Counted from the first letter of the stretch, positions 10,737-19,711 are shown. The stretch is 64,000 bases of DNA from Rhodoferax sp. (GCA_030645355.1 JAUSNJ010000143.1:1-64000); one strand, 5' to 3'. Numbers and translations: made by a program. The notes: a model not told the origin generated them from the letters alone.

Positions 10737-12340
10737 GACGCCAGGCTGGCCCAGCCGCGCACCACGGCGTAGCTGCGCCAGGGTTTCCAGCGCTGGGACG
10801 CAGCCTCGGCTGCCTTGGCCGCTTGTTTGGGGTTGTTGGCGGCTTGCACGCCCAGGGCCTTTTGCAGGGCTACATCACCGGCGACAAAGGCGTCGGGCCA
10901 GCGCAGCGCCCGCATGGCAATGTACTGCGCCGTCCACGGGCCAATGCCGGGCAGGGCCTGCAGCGCGGCCAGTGTGGTGGAGATATCCACGCCGGGTTGC
11001 AGCACCACGTCGCCGTTCACCACTGCCTGGGCCAGGGCCTGGATGGCTCGTTGGCGCTGGCGCACGATGCCCAACTGCCCCAGCGCTTCGCCGCTGGCCT
11101 GCACCAGCGCCTGTGGCGTCGGGAACAGGCGCGTCAAGCCCTGCGCAGCAAGCGAGCGGTCGGCAGGGTCGGTGAGGTCGCTGCCAAAGCGCCCCACCAG
11201 GCGTGCGCCCAATGTGCAGGCCGCCCGCACCGTGATCTGCTGGCCCAGTATGGCCCGCACGCCCAGCTCAAAACCGTCCAGGCAGCCGGGTACGCGCAGT
11301 CCGTCCAGCCCGGGGAAGTCGTCCTGCAGGCAGGGGTTGATGGCCCAGGGCTCGGCGTCCAGATCCAGCAGCGCGCGCGCTCGGGCCAGCACCTGCGGCA
11401 GCACCGCGCCCAGGCTGTTGCTGATGTGAAAGACCACGGTGCAGCAGTCGGGCACAAAGCGCGCCTGCAACCAGCCGCTGTGCGTGCGCCCTGCCACCGT
11501 GAGCGAAAGGGTGCGCGCCAGCGTCAGCTGGTCCAGGTCCACTGCTTCAACCCCATGGATCTGGCGCGTGGCAAAGAATCCGAGCATGGCCGCCACGTCG
11601 TAGGGCGGGCGGTACGAGCCCCTGAGCACCATGCCCGTCTCCTGCGGCAACGCGTCGGCCGGGCCGCGCGCCTGGCGCAGTTGGCGCGGTTGCAGCCGGT
11701 AGTGCTCGACAAAACTGGCGTTGAAACGGCGCACGCTGGAGAAGCCACTTAGCGCCGCCACCTGTGTCACTGGCAATTGCGTGTCGGTCAGCAGCCGCTT
11801 GGCCATCAGCAGGCGGCGGGTTTGCAGGTACTGCAGCGGCGACACGCCCCAGTGGGTCTCGAAAATGCGGCGCACATGGCGTTCGCTGACGCCCAGCCGC
11901 GCCGCCAGATCGGCCATCGACGGCGCGCCATCGCTCCACAGCGTGGGCTCGTCCAGCAAGCGGGCGGCCTGCTGCGCCAGGATGGATGCGGCGTCCTGGG
12001 TCGACCAGGGCAGTGTTGATCCAGTGGACGTGCCCGAGGGTACGCCTGGGGTTGGGGTGGCACTCGGCGCCAGTTCGGGCCGGCAGCGCAGGCAGGGGCG
12101 GTAGCCGGCGGACTCGGCCTGGGCCGCCAGCGTAAAAAACTGGCAGTTCTCGCGCCGCGGCGTGCGCACGCGGCAGACCGGCCGGCAGTAAATTCCGGTG
12201 GAGGTGACGCCGGTGAAAAAGCGTCCGTCAAACCGCGCATCGCGCGCCTTCAGCGCCAGGTAGCAGGCGTCGCTGGCGCTGCTGTTGGCGTCTGGCGTGG
12301 CAATTGGATCGGGGGTGGCGGTGGACATGGTTTGAATCAT
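10730..12340 (-). CDS. Ada N-domain / AraC / AlkA fusion: adaptive-response regulator and DNA-3-methyladenine glycosylase
   Basis: 536 aa. The N-terminal Ada zinc domain has all four cysteines (YCRPVC and PCLRC), the first being the methylphosphotriester acceptor. Next come an AraC-type helix-turn-helix (about 135-230), the AlkA N-domain, and a HhH-GPD glycosylase domain with LPGIGPWTAQYIAMR and the Asp in VAGDVALQK aligned with catalytic Asp238 of E. coli AlkA. There is no O6-methyltransferase domain; that role falls to the separate ogt downstream. It therefore probably senses methylated DNA, activates its own operon and excises alkylated bases. Start 12340 or 12328. The stop codon lies in a repeat. 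Confidence 0.9.
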   Translation of the reverse strand: MIQTMSTATPDPIATPDANSSASDACYLALKARDARFDGRFFTGVTSTGIYCRPVCRVRTPRRENCQFFTLAAQAESAGYRPCLRCRPELAPSATPTPGVPSGTSTGSTLPWSTQDAASILAQQAARLLDEPTLWSDGAPSMADLAARLGVSERHVRRIFETHWGVSPLQYLQTRRLLMAKRLLTDTQLPVTQVAALSGFSSVRRFNASFVEHYRLQPRQLRQARGPADALPQETGMVLRGSYRPPYDVAAMLGFFATRQIHGVEAVDLDQLTLARTLSLTVAGRTHSGWLQARFVPDCCTVVFHISNSLGAVLPQVLARARALLDLDAEPWAINPCLQDDFPGLDGLRVPGCLDGFELGVRAILGQQITVRAACTLGARLVGRFGSDLTDPADRSLAAQGLTRLFPTPQALVQASGEALGQLGIVRQRQRAIQALAQAVVNGDVVLQPGVDISTTLAALQALPGIGPWTAQYIAMRALRWPDAFVAGDVALQKALGVQAANNPKQAAKAAEAASQRWKPWRSYAVVRGWASLASQ

Positions 12341-12420
12341 ACGCAGGGCGGCGGCGCGGAGTAGCCGTTTTCGGACCTATGACTGAAGTGGTATTTGCCT
12401 CCCGCGTGGACGGTGCGCAA

Positions 12421-12506
12421 GCCAGGCGCGGGCGGGGCAGATGCCGGGGGCTCATGAACCTGCGGTTCCGAAATCGCCCCCAACATCCGCCCCGCTCACG
12501 CCTGGC
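12421..12506. repeat. Long imperfect inverted repeat (cruciform) between ada-alkA and DUF1697 gene
   Basis: Arms 12421-12443 and 12484-12506 match at 20 of 23 positions. Nested inside are GGGGGC/GCCCCC and GAACC-TGC-GGTTC stems, so most of the 86 bp can fold into one long hairpin. It sits in the 254-bp divergent gap. No T-run follows on either strand, so a simple terminator is unlikely. Function unknown. Confidence 0.75.
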
Positions 12507-12594
12507 GGTGTTGGCAGACGTTCAACCGTGTAGGCGCGGGCTATAGTCCAGAGCACTTTCCCTGTCCGAACCCATTTTCTCAAGCGGTGATCGA

Positions 12595-13131
12595 ATGAAT
12601 GTTTATATTGCCTTCTTCCGGGCCATCAACGTGGGTGGCAAAAATTCATTGCCGATGAAGAGCCTGGTTGGCATTCTGGAGGGCATGGGTGCTGCACAGG
12701 TCAGGACGTATATCCAGAGTGGTAACGCGGTGTTTCAGAGCGCGGAAAAGAACGCCGCACGACTGTCCAGTCAACTGGCCGCCGAGATCAAGAAGCACCA
12801 TGGGTTCGAGCCGCTCACCCTGGTTCTCGGCCTGAAGGCACTCCAAAAAGCCTGCGCGGACAACCCCTTTCCGGAAGCTGAAGTCGACCCCAAAAGCCTG
12901 CATCTGGGCTTTCTTGCATCCAAGCCCCAGCGACCCGATGTGGACAAACTGACGAGCCTGAAAAAGGCCAGCGAACGGTTTCATTTGGGCGATGGCGTGT
13001 TTTATTTGCACGCACCGGAAGGCGTTGGCAAATCAAAGCTCGCTGCCAGTGCCGAGAAACTGCTGGGTGTGCCGATGACGGATCGCAACTGGAGGACGGT
13101 TTGCAAGGTCCTTGAGTTGGCGGAGGATTGA
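12595..13131 (+). CDS. DUF1697 family protein
   Basis: 178-aa soluble protein. MNVYIAFFRAINVGGKN, then MKSLVGILEGMG and TYIQSGNAVFQS, is the DUF1697 signature. No enzymatic role is established for the family. The next gene starts 1 nt after its stop, so they are probably co-transcribed. Confidence 0.85.
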   Translation: MNVYIAFFRAINVGGKNSLPMKSLVGILEGMGAAQVRTYIQSGNAVFQSAEKNAARLSSQLAAEIKKHHGFEPLTLVLGLKALQKACADNPFPEAEVDPKSLHLGFLASKPQRPDVDKLTSLKKASERFHLGDGVFYLHAPEGVGKSKLAASAEKLLGVPMTDRNWRTVCKVLELAED

Positions 13132-13132
13132 A

Positions 13133-13393
13133 GTGGCCACCGTATCCAGGAACAGGAGGGTGTACGTCATTCTCGGCCTGCTGTTTGGCGGAATGGGCTT
13201 GCATAACTTTTACTCGGGCCACCCTGTGCGCGGTGCCTTCAAAATGGGAATCGTTCTGATTGCTTTTGGTGTGGACGCCGCCCTGCGCTTCTACACAGGT
13301 TTCGCACTCGTGGCCTTGGCACTCTTCACGCTGTGGTCGCTGATCGAAATCGTCACCATTAAGAAGGATGGCAGCGGGAACGCCATGTCCTAG
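13133..13393 (+). CDS. Small TM2-domain membrane protein
   Basis: 86 aa from a GTG start at 13133. GGAGG at 13123-13127 sits 5 nt upstream and decides this start over an upstream TTG. Two hydrophobic segments with GGMGLHNFYSGHPVRGAFKM match the TM2 domain (G-x-G-x-H-x-F-Y-x-G). Function unknown. It directly follows the DUF1697 gene; the 85 bp after it is the leader of the phosphomutase. Confidence 0.75.
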   Translation: MATVSRNRRVYVILGLLFGGMGLHNFYSGHPVRGAFKMGIVLIAFGVDAALRFYTGFALVALALFTLWSLIEIVTIKKDGSGNAMS

Positions 13394-13478
13394 TTTGCCA
13401 CCCACCTACAATCCCAAGCTCAGGCAAGGCGAACGCCATTCAACCCTTGCCATCGACCATCTGCACAGGGAAAAACAC

Positions 13479-14861
13479 ATGCACATTTCACCCAGCATCT
13501 TCAAGGCCTACGACATCCGCGGCATCGTGCCGAGCACCATCAACGAAGACATGGCGCGCGGCCTGGGTCGAGCCTTTGGCACAGTGGCCATGGCCGAGGG
13601 GGAAACCACAGTCGCCATTGGGCGTGACGGGCGCCTGAGCGGCCCTGGCCTGGCCGAGGCCCTGATGGCCGGTCTGCAGGACGCCGGCGTCACCGTCATC
13701 GACGTGGGCATGGTCACCACGCCCATGCTGTACTTCGCTGCCAACACGCTGTGCAACAGCGGCATCCAGGTCACCGGCAGCCACAACCCCAAGGATTACA
13801 ACGGTTTCAAGATGGTGCTCGGTGGCCGGGCCATTTACGGTGACGACATCCAGAACCTGCGCGCCCTGATGGAGACAGAGACCTGGAAGTTGCAGGCCGG
13901 CGGTTCGCGCCGGAGCGCCAATGTGCTGGACGCCTACCGCGCGCGCATCGTCGGCGACATCAAGCTGGCCCGCCCCATCAAGATCGTCGTCGACTGTGGC
14001 AACGGCGTGGCCGGCGCCTCGGCCCCCGATATCCTGCGCGCCATTGGCTGCGAGGTGACCGAACTGTTCAGCGAGGTGGATGGCAACTTCCCCAACCACC
14101 ACCCGGACCCCAGCAAGCCCGAGAATCTGAAAGACCTGATTGCGGCGCTGAAGGCGGGCGATGCCGAACTGGGCCTGGCGTTTGATGGCGACGGTGACCG
14201 CCTGGGCATTGTCACCAAGGATGGCTCCAATATTTACCCGGACCGCCAGATGATGCTGTTTGCCCGCGACGTGCTGTCACGCGTGCCGGGCGGCACCATC
14301 ATTTTTGACGTGAAATGTTCGCAGCGCCTGGCCCCCACGATTGCCGCGGCCGGTGGCGTGCCGCTGATGTACAAGACCGGCCATTCGCTGATCAAGGCCA
14401 AGATGCGCGAGATTGGCTCACCACTGGGTGGCGAGATGAGCGGCCACATTTTCTTCAAGGAACGCTGGTACGGCTTTGACGACGGTACCTATGCCGGGGC
14501 AAGGTTGCTGGAGATCGTCAGCCGCGTGGCGGACGCCAGCGTCATGCTCAATGCCCTGCCCACCAGCTTCTCCACGCCCGAACTCAACGTGCACTGTGCG
14601 GAAGGCGAGCCGCATGGATTGGTGGATCAGTTGGTTGCCAAGGCTTCCTTCGCCTCCCCCGCAACCGTGAACACCATCGACGGCATCCGTGTCGATTGGC
14701 CCGATGGTTTTGGCCTGATCCGTGCGTCCAACACCACACCGGTGCTGGTGCTGCGCTTTGAAGGGCACACGACCGAAGCCCTGGAGCGCATCCAGGCCGA
14801 CATGCTGGCCCTGCTGCGCTCGGTCAAGCCCGACGCCAGCTTTGCCGAGGCCGCGCATTGA
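13479..14861 (+). CDS. Phosphomannomutase / phosphoglucomutase (AlgC/CpsG type)
   Basis: 460 aa, four-domain alpha-D-phosphohexomutase interconverting hexose 1- and 6-phosphates for LPS and exopolysaccharide precursors. TGSHNPKDYNGFK carries the phosphorylated Ser at about residue 101, and DGDGDR near residue 236 binds Mg2+. The sugar-specificity loop GEMSGH and the C-terminal RASNTTP phosphate site are present. ATG at 13479 gives MHISPSIFKAYDIRGIVPS, the normal family start. The stop overlaps the TTG start of waaC, linking it to LPS core synthesis. Confidence 0.92.
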   Translation: MHISPSIFKAYDIRGIVPSTINEDMARGLGRAFGTVAMAEGETTVAIGRDGRLSGPGLAEALMAGLQDAGVTVIDVGMVTTPMLYFAANTLCNSGIQVTGSHNPKDYNGFKMVLGGRAIYGDDIQNLRALMETETWKLQAGGSRRSANVLDAYRARIVGDIKLARPIKIVVDCGNGVAGASAPDILRAIGCEVTELFSEVDGNFPNHHPDPSKPENLKDLIAALKAGDAELGLAFDGDGDRLGIVTKDGSNIYPDRQMMLFARDVLSRVPGGTIIFDVKCSQRLAPTIAAAGGVPLMYKTGHSLIKAKMREIGSPLGGEMSGHIFFKERWYGFDDGTYAGARLLEIVSRVADASVMLNALPTSFSTPELNVHCAEGEPHGLVDQLVAKASFASPATVNTIDGIRVDWPDGFGLIRASNTTPVLVLRFEGHTTEALERIQADMLALLRSVKPDASFAEAAH

Positions 14862-15964
14862 GTCAGGCGAGCGCCAGCAGCGACCCACACGCAGTGGGGG
14901 AGCGTGGGGGGCATATTCGGGTCTTGATCGTCAAACTGTCTTCGTTGGGCGATGTGGTGCACGCCATGCCGGCCGTGCAGGATCTGCGCGCCGAACTGCC
15001 CGGTGTGCACATCGATTGGGTGGTGGAACGTGCCTTTGCACCGCTGGTGGCGCGCTGCGAGGGCGTGAGTCAGGTCATCCCCTGCGAGTTGCGCCGCTGG
15101 CGCAAGACACCGTTTGCGGCGCAGACGCGCGCCGAGTGGCGCGCCTTCAAGGCACAGTTGCGGGTCCAGGCCTATGACGCCGTCATCGACCTGCAGGGCC
15201 TGACCAAATCGGCCCTGGTGGCCTGGCTGGCCCGCACCTCGACGGACGGACGGCGTTTTGCGATGGCCAACCAGACCGAGGGCTCGGGCTACGAGGCGCC
15301 TACGCGCTGGGTGGCCGACGAGGCGATTGCGCTGGAGCCGCATGTGCATGCGGTGCAGCGCGGGCGCCTGCTGTGTGCGGCGGTGTTTGGCTATCAAGTG
15401 ACCGGGTCGGCCCGCTTTGGGCTGGTGCCCGGCTTGCAGGCAGCCCATGTACCGGTGCAGCCTGGCCACAGTGGCTATGGCGGCAATGGCTTTGCCGCGC
15501 GCAAGCCGCAGGTGGCCCTGGTGCACGGCACGTCGCGCGCCGACAAGCAGTGGCCGCTGGCGTCGTGGGTGGAACTGGGCCAGCGGCTGAACCACAGCGG
15601 CTTTTCCGTCGCGCTGGCGCATGGCACGCCCGCCGAGAAGTCCACCAGCGAGGCCATCGCCGCCGAGCTGGATGACGCCTGGGTCTGGCCATCCATGGGG
15701 CTGGACGCCCTGACCGACACCATGGCGCACTGCGCCGGGGTGATTGGCGTGGACAGCGGCCTGAGCCACATCGCCGTGGCCCTGGGCCTGCCCCATGTGC
15801 AGATCTACAACTTTGACACCGCCTGGCGCACCGGGCCACAGACTGCCCCACTCCAGGCCGACAAGGCCATGCAGCAGGTCAGTGTGTACGACACACCTTA
15901 TCCCAACTTAGATGCTGTCTGGCAGGCCTGGGAATGCCTGGACACCCCGGTGTTGTGCAGATGA
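14858..15964 (+). CDS. waaC: LPS heptosyltransferase I
   Basis: 368-aa GT9 glycosyltransferase adding the first L-glycero-D-manno-heptose to Kdo2-lipid A. VLIVKLSSLGDVVHAMPAV near the N-terminus and GVDSGLSHIAVALGLP with D-T-A-W-R-T-G-P near the C-terminus are typical. The TTG at 14858 overlaps the preceding stop; a GTG at 14894 in frame is an alternative, since homologues usually begin near MRVLIVK. Its stop overlaps the waaA start. Confidence 0.9.
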   Translation: MSQASASSDPHAVGERGGHIRVLIVKLSSLGDVVHAMPAVQDLRAELPGVHIDWVVERAFAPLVARCEGVSQVIPCELRRWRKTPFAAQTRAEWRAFKAQLRVQAYDAVIDLQGLTKSALVAWLARTSTDGRRFAMANQTEGSGYEAPTRWVADEAIALEPHVHAVQRGRLLCAAVFGYQVTGSARFGLVPGLQAAHVPVQPGHSGYGGNGFAARKPQVALVHGTSRADKQWPLASWVELGQRLNHSGFSVALAHGTPAEKSTSEAIAAELDDAWVWPSMGLDALTDTMAHCAGVIGVDSGLSHIAVALGLPHVQIYNFDTAWRTGPQTAPLQADKAMQQVSVYDTPYPNLDAVWQAWECLDTPVLCR

Positions 15965-17298
15965 TGGTGCGTGCGTTGTATTCCGTAGTGATGTGGCTGC
16001 TGCAGCCGCTGGTGCGCGCCAAGCTGCGGCGCCGTGCGCGCGACGAGCCCGCCTATGGCGAGCACGTCTCGGAGCGTTTTGGCGTGTATGCCGACCCCAC
16101 GCCTGCAGAGCTGTCAGTCGCAGCGCCATCCTCGGCGCACGGGGCCGGGTTTTATGTCTGGGTGCACGCCGTGTCGCTGGGCGAGACGCGGGCTGCCGAG
16201 GTGCTCGTGGGTCAGCTGCGTGCGGCCCTGCCGGGCATGCGCCTGCTGCTGACCCATGGCACGGCCACCGGGCGCGCGCAGGGCGTCAGTCTGCTGCGCG
16301 CGGGCGACGTGCAGGTCTGGCAGCCGTGGGACACACCCGGCGCCGTGCAGCGTTTCCTGACGCGTTTTCAACCCCGGATCGGCCTGTTGGTCGAAACCGA
16401 GGTCTGGCCGAATATGGTGGCGGCCTGCGCACGCGTGCGCATACCCCTGTGCCTGGTCAATGCACGCATGAACGAAAAGTCGCTGCGCCAGTCGCTGCGT
16501 CTGGGCTGGCTGGCCCGTCCGGCCTACCAGGGCCTGCGCGCGGTCTGGGCCCAGACCGATGACGATGCCCAGCGCCTGCGCCAGCTGGGCGCGCCGGTGG
16601 TTGGCATCACCGGCAATGTGAAGTTTGACGCCACCCCCAACGCGTCGCAGCTGGCGCAGGGGCAGGGCTGGCGCGCAGGCCTGGGCCGCCCGGTCGTGGT
16701 GTTTGCCAGCTCGCGCGAGGGCGAAGAGGCGATCCTGCTGCAAGTGTTGAAGGAAAATCGTGCTACAGCCCTCGTGGAATCTATACAGTTTGCTAGCAAA
16801 AATATAGCGTCCAGCGTTCAATGGCTGATCGTGCCCCGGCACCCGCAACGCTTTGACGCGGTGGCCCAGCTGTGCCAGGAGCAGGGTTTCAGCGTATCGC
16901 GGCGCAGTGCCTGGGCTGGCGGTCCCCAGCAGGCCGACATCTGGCTGGGCGACTCGCTGGGTGAGATGGCGCTGTATTTCGGGCTGGCGGACGTGGCTTT
17001 GCTGGGCGGCAGCTTTGCGCCGCTGGGCGGGCAGAACCTGATTGAAGCGGCGGCCTGTGGCTGCCCGGTGGTCATGGGACCATATACCTTCAATTTTGCC
17101 CAAGCGGCCGAGTTGGCTGAGGAGGCGGGTGCTGCGTTCACCCGCGACGACATGGCGCAGGCTGTAGACGCTGCGCTGTCGCTGGTGCAGTCGGACGCCG
17201 ACCTGGCAAAGGCCCGGGCCGCTGCCCGGGCGTTGGGGCTGGCCCACCGCGGTGCGGCGCAGCGCACCGCGCTGGCGGTGCAGCAGCTCTTGGGTTGA
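15961..17298 (+). CDS. waaA: 3-deoxy-D-manno-octulosonic acid transferase (Kdo transferase)
   Basis: 445-aa GT30 enzyme that adds Kdo to lipid IVA; N-terminal membrane anchor (LYSVVMWLLQPL). WVHAVSLGETRAAEVLV, LLTHGTATGRAQ, ETEVWPNMVAAC, IVPRHPQRFD and GGSFAPLGGQNLIEAAACGCPVV are family landmarks. Start ATG at 15961 within the waaC stop. Oddity: about residues 264-283 (KENRATALVESIQFASKN), between the first Rossmann strand of the C-domain and the conserved VPRHP, are encoded by a copy of the dispersed repeat. They lengthen a loop without breaking the frame. Confidence 0.92.
   Translation: MMVRALYSVVMWLLQPLVRAKLRRRARDEPAYGEHVSERFGVYADPTPAELSVAAPSSAHGAGFYVWVHAVSLGETRAAEVLVGQLRAALPGMRLLLTHGTATGRAQGVSLLRAGDVQVWQPWDTPGAVQRFLTRFQPRIGLLVETEVWPNMVAACARVRIPLCLVNARMNEKSLRQSLRLGWLARPAYQGLRAVWAQTDDDAQRLRQLGAPVVGITGNVKFDATPNASQLAQGQGWRAGLGRPVVVFASSREGEEAILLQVLKENRATALVESIQFASKNIASSVQWLIVPRHPQRFDAVAQLCQEQGFSVSRRSAWAGGPQQADIWLGDSLGEMALYFGLADVALLGGSFAPLGGQNLIEAAACGCPVVMGPYTFNFAQAAELAEEAGAAFTRDDMAQAVDAALSLVQSDADLAKARAAARALGLAHRGAAQRTALAVQQLLG
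16752..16808 (+). repeat. Dispersed 55-bp repeat copy in frame within waaA
   Basis: Carries ACAGCCCTCGTGGAATCTAT, then TTGCTAGCAAAAATATAGC. It begins with AAGGAAAATCG like the copy after ubiD at 26283. It is translated as part of WaaA with no stop codon. Confidence 0.88.
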
Positions 17299-17308
17299 AG
17301 CGGCCTGA

Positions 17309-18646
17309 TTACTGGGCCAGTTGGCTGTTGATCGGTTGCAGATCATCGGCCTTCAGCGTGCCGCTGGCCTGGCGCAGCTTGAGTCCACCGACCAGCACGT
17401 CGTAACGCGCCTTGGCCAGTTTGGCCTTGGTGTCAAACAACTGGCTTTGTGAATTCAGCACGTCGATATTGATGCGCACGCCCACCTGGTAACCGAGTTT
17501 GTTGGCGTCCAGCGCGCTCTGGCTGGATGCTTCGGCAGCCTGCAGGGCATTGACCTGCGCCAGGCCGGACTGCACACCAAAGTAAGCCGTGCGGGTGCCC
17601 TGTGCCACGCTGCGTCGGGCGGTTTCCAAGTCGGCGCGGGCCTTCTCTTCGAGGGACAGGGTTTCGCGGATACGGTTCTGCGTGGAAAAGCCGGCAAACA
17701 GAGGCAGGTTGAAGTTCACGCCAATCGTGCCCACATTCACGCGGCTGTCACCAATGGACGACGACGAGCCACTACTGTTGTTGATGGCCGAATAGCTGCC
17801 CACGAGGTCCAGTGTGGGCTTGTGGCCGGCGGTGGCCTTCTGGGTTTCCAGACGGGCCACTTCCAGCGCCACGTCGGCCTGCTGGATGCTGGGGTTGTTG
17901 GTCTGCGACAGCGTGACCCACTGGTCCACATCGGCCGGTTGTACCGGGCTCAACGCCACGGGGGCCTTCAGCGGATTGGGTTTGACGTTTTGCTGGCCGA
18001 CCAACTGGTTCAGGGCCAGGGACTTCACCAGCAGATCGTTCTCTGCCGCCAGTTCTTGTGCCAGTACCAGGTCGTAGCGGGCCTGGGCCTCGCGCGAGTC
18101 AGTGATGGTGGACGTGCCGACTTCGAAGTTGCGCTTGGCCGAAGCGAGTTGCTCCGCCACGGCGGTTTTCTGGCTCTTCAGAAAGGTCAGACTGTCGGAG
18201 GAAGCCAGCACGTCAAAGTAGGCCTGGCTGACCCGAACAATCAGGTCCTGCTCGGCCTGGGCCAGCTGGGCCTGTGCCAGATCCATGGACTTTTTTCCCT
18301 GCTCGTAGCTGGCCCAGTTGGCGGGGCGGTACAGCGGCTGCGAGGCGCTGATGGTGCCGGTTTGCGTGCCGTAGCTGCGTGCCGGTGTCGGCTGCACTTC
18401 CTGGTTGGTGTTGGTGGCCGAAATGGCCAGGCCGGCGGTGGGCAGGATGGCGGCCTTGGCCTGGTCGGCCTTGGCCACGGTTGCATCAAATTGCGCCTTC
18501 GCAGACTGGTAAGTCGCATCAAAGCCCCGCGCCGCGGTGTACAGATCGATCAGGCTTTGCGCCTGCGCCGGAAATGAGCAGGCGGCACCCAACGCCAGTA
18601 TCAGGGGCAGAAGGCGAAAGTTCGAAGCGGAGGGTTGGCGTGACAT
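17309..18646 (-). CDS. tolC: TolC-family outer-membrane efflux channel
   Basis: 445 aa with signal peptide (LALGAACSFPAQAQ). Two OEP repeats follow: SLIDLYTAARGFDATYQSA opens the first and LDLVGSYSAINNSSG lies at the start of the second; GVRINIDVLNSQSQLFDTK is highly typical of TolC. Start 18646 (MSRQPS) preferred; 18667 possible. It is the last gene of tetR-pcm-rhodanese-tolC. No inner-membrane pump is in the window, so it probably serves several exporters. Confidence 0.88.
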   Translation of the reverse strand: MSRQPSASNFRLLPLILALGAACSFPAQAQSLIDLYTAARGFDATYQSAKAQFDATVAKADQAKAAILPTAGLAISATNTNQEVQPTPARSYGTQTGTISASQPLYRPANWASYEQGKKSMDLAQAQLAQAEQDLIVRVSQAYFDVLASSDSLTFLKSQKTAVAEQLASAKRNFEVGTSTITDSREAQARYDLVLAQELAAENDLLVKSLALNQLVGQQNVKPNPLKAPVALSPVQPADVDQWVTLSQTNNPSIQQADVALEVARLETQKATAGHKPTLDLVGSYSAINNSSGSSSSIGDSRVNVGTIGVNFNLPLFAGFSTQNRIRETLSLEEKARADLETARRSVAQGTRTAYFGVQSGLAQVNALQAAEASSQSALDANKLGYQVGVRINIDVLNSQSQLFDTKAKLAKARYDVLVGGLKLRQASGTLKADDLQPINSQLAQ

Positions 18647-18672
18647 AGTGGTGTTTCTCGGTGTCATAAAAA

Positions 18673-19014
18673 TCAGTATCGGGGGATGCTGGGGTCGACT
18701 TCAGCGGACCAGGCATGGATGCCCCCCGCAATATTGGCAACATGCTCGAACCCACGGCTCTTCAGGAAGTTTGCGACCTGCATGCTGCGCCCGCCGTGGT
18801 GGCACAGGCAGGCGATGGGCTGCTGCGTGTCGAGCTCGGCAAGCCGCGGTGGAATGACGCCCATCGGGATGGCCAGCAGCGTGAATCCGTCGGCGGTGAC
18901 GCTGGCGGTTTGCAGTTCATAGGGTTCGCGCACATCCAGCACCACGGGTTCGCCAAAGGCGCGCATGCCATTTAGCCAGTGGGCCAGGTCTTTGGGACGA
19001 ACTTGAGCAACCAT
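18673..19014 (-). CDS. Single-domain rhodanese-like protein
   Basis: 113-aa cytoplasmic rhodanese domain. VVLDVREPYEL and the active-site loop CHHGGRS with catalytic Cys are present, as is GFEHVANIAGGIHAWS. It could carry persulfide sulfur or act as a sulfurtransferase; the substrate is not readable from sequence. It lies 26 nt before tolC and 19 nt after the Pcm-like gene in one directon. Confidence 0.88.
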   Translation of the reverse strand: MVAQVRPKDLAHWLNGMRAFGEPVVLDVREPYELQTASVTADGFTLLAIPMGVIPPRLAELDTQQPIACLCHHGGRSMQVANFLKSRGFEHVANIAGGIHAWSAEVDPSIPRY

Positions 19015-19033
19015 GGATGCCTTGATGAGGGAC

Positions 19034-19711
19034 TTAGAACTTGAAGCGCGAAGGCTCGGGAAAATTGCGCAAACGCGGTGCGGCGGTGTCCCAGCTTTGC
19101 ACGGTGCGGAAATCGGTTGCGCTATTGCGGGTGACGATGGTGGCGCGCATCACGGGCTCGTCACCCACGATGGCGCCAAGGCGTCCACCCACCTTCAGCA
19201 GGCTGAGCAGGCTGTGCGGGACTTCGGTGACCGAGCCGCTGAGGACGATGACGTCAAAGCTTCCGTCCGCAGCGGTGGTTTTTGCGCCGTCGGCCTGGCG
19301 GACCTCGACGTTGTGGATGCCGGCATTGCGCAGGTTGTCGCGGGCCATCACAGCCAGCTCCGGCACGATTTCCATGGTCACCACGCGCTGGGCCTTCTTG
19401 CCCAGCAAGGCAGCCATGTAACCCGATCCGGCGCCGATTTCCAGCACTTCGTCGGTGGGCTGAACGGCCAGGTCTTGCAGCAGCCTGGCTTCCAGGCGCG
19501 GCTCCAGCATGCACTGACCCAGTGCAAGCGCTTCCTCGCCGGAGCCCATGAGGGGAATTTCCAGGTCAGCAAAGGCCAGACCCTTGTGTGCCGGGGGCAC
19601 GAAATCTTCGCGTTTTACGATGGACAGCAGCTCCAGCACCGAGGCATCCAACACATTCCACGGGCGAATCTGCTGCTCAATCATGTTGAAACGGGCTTTT
19701 TCGATGTTCAT
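19034..19711 (-). CDS. Protein-L-isoaspartate O-methyltransferase family protein
   Basis: 225-aa SAM-dependent methyltransferase of the Pcm family. The SAM-binding motif EIGAGSGYMAALL and VLEI context are clear, and the N-terminal NMIEQQIRPWNVLD is typical of the beta-proteobacterial branch. Start at 19711 is set by GGAG about 9 nt upstream; the frame runs up to 19804 into tetR. True isoaspartyl activity of this branch is uncertain. Co-directional with tetR, rhodanese and tolC. Confidence 0.85.
   Translation of the reverse strand: MNIEKARFNMIEQQIRPWNVLDASVLELLSIVKREDFVPPAHKGLAFADLEIPLMGSGEEALALGQCMLEPRLEARLLQDLAVQPTDEVLEIGAGSGYMAALLGKKAQRVVTMEIVPELAVMARDNLRNAGIHNVEVRQADGAKTTAADGSFDVIVLSGSVTEVPHSLLSLLKVGGRLGAIVGDEPVMRATIVTRNSATDFRTVQSWDTAAPRLRNFPEPSRFKF

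Noticed and set aside
12304-12546. 80-aa plus-strand ORF over the ada-alkA upstream region
   Set aside because: It lies across the cruciform, has no RBS and shows no recognisable protein features.
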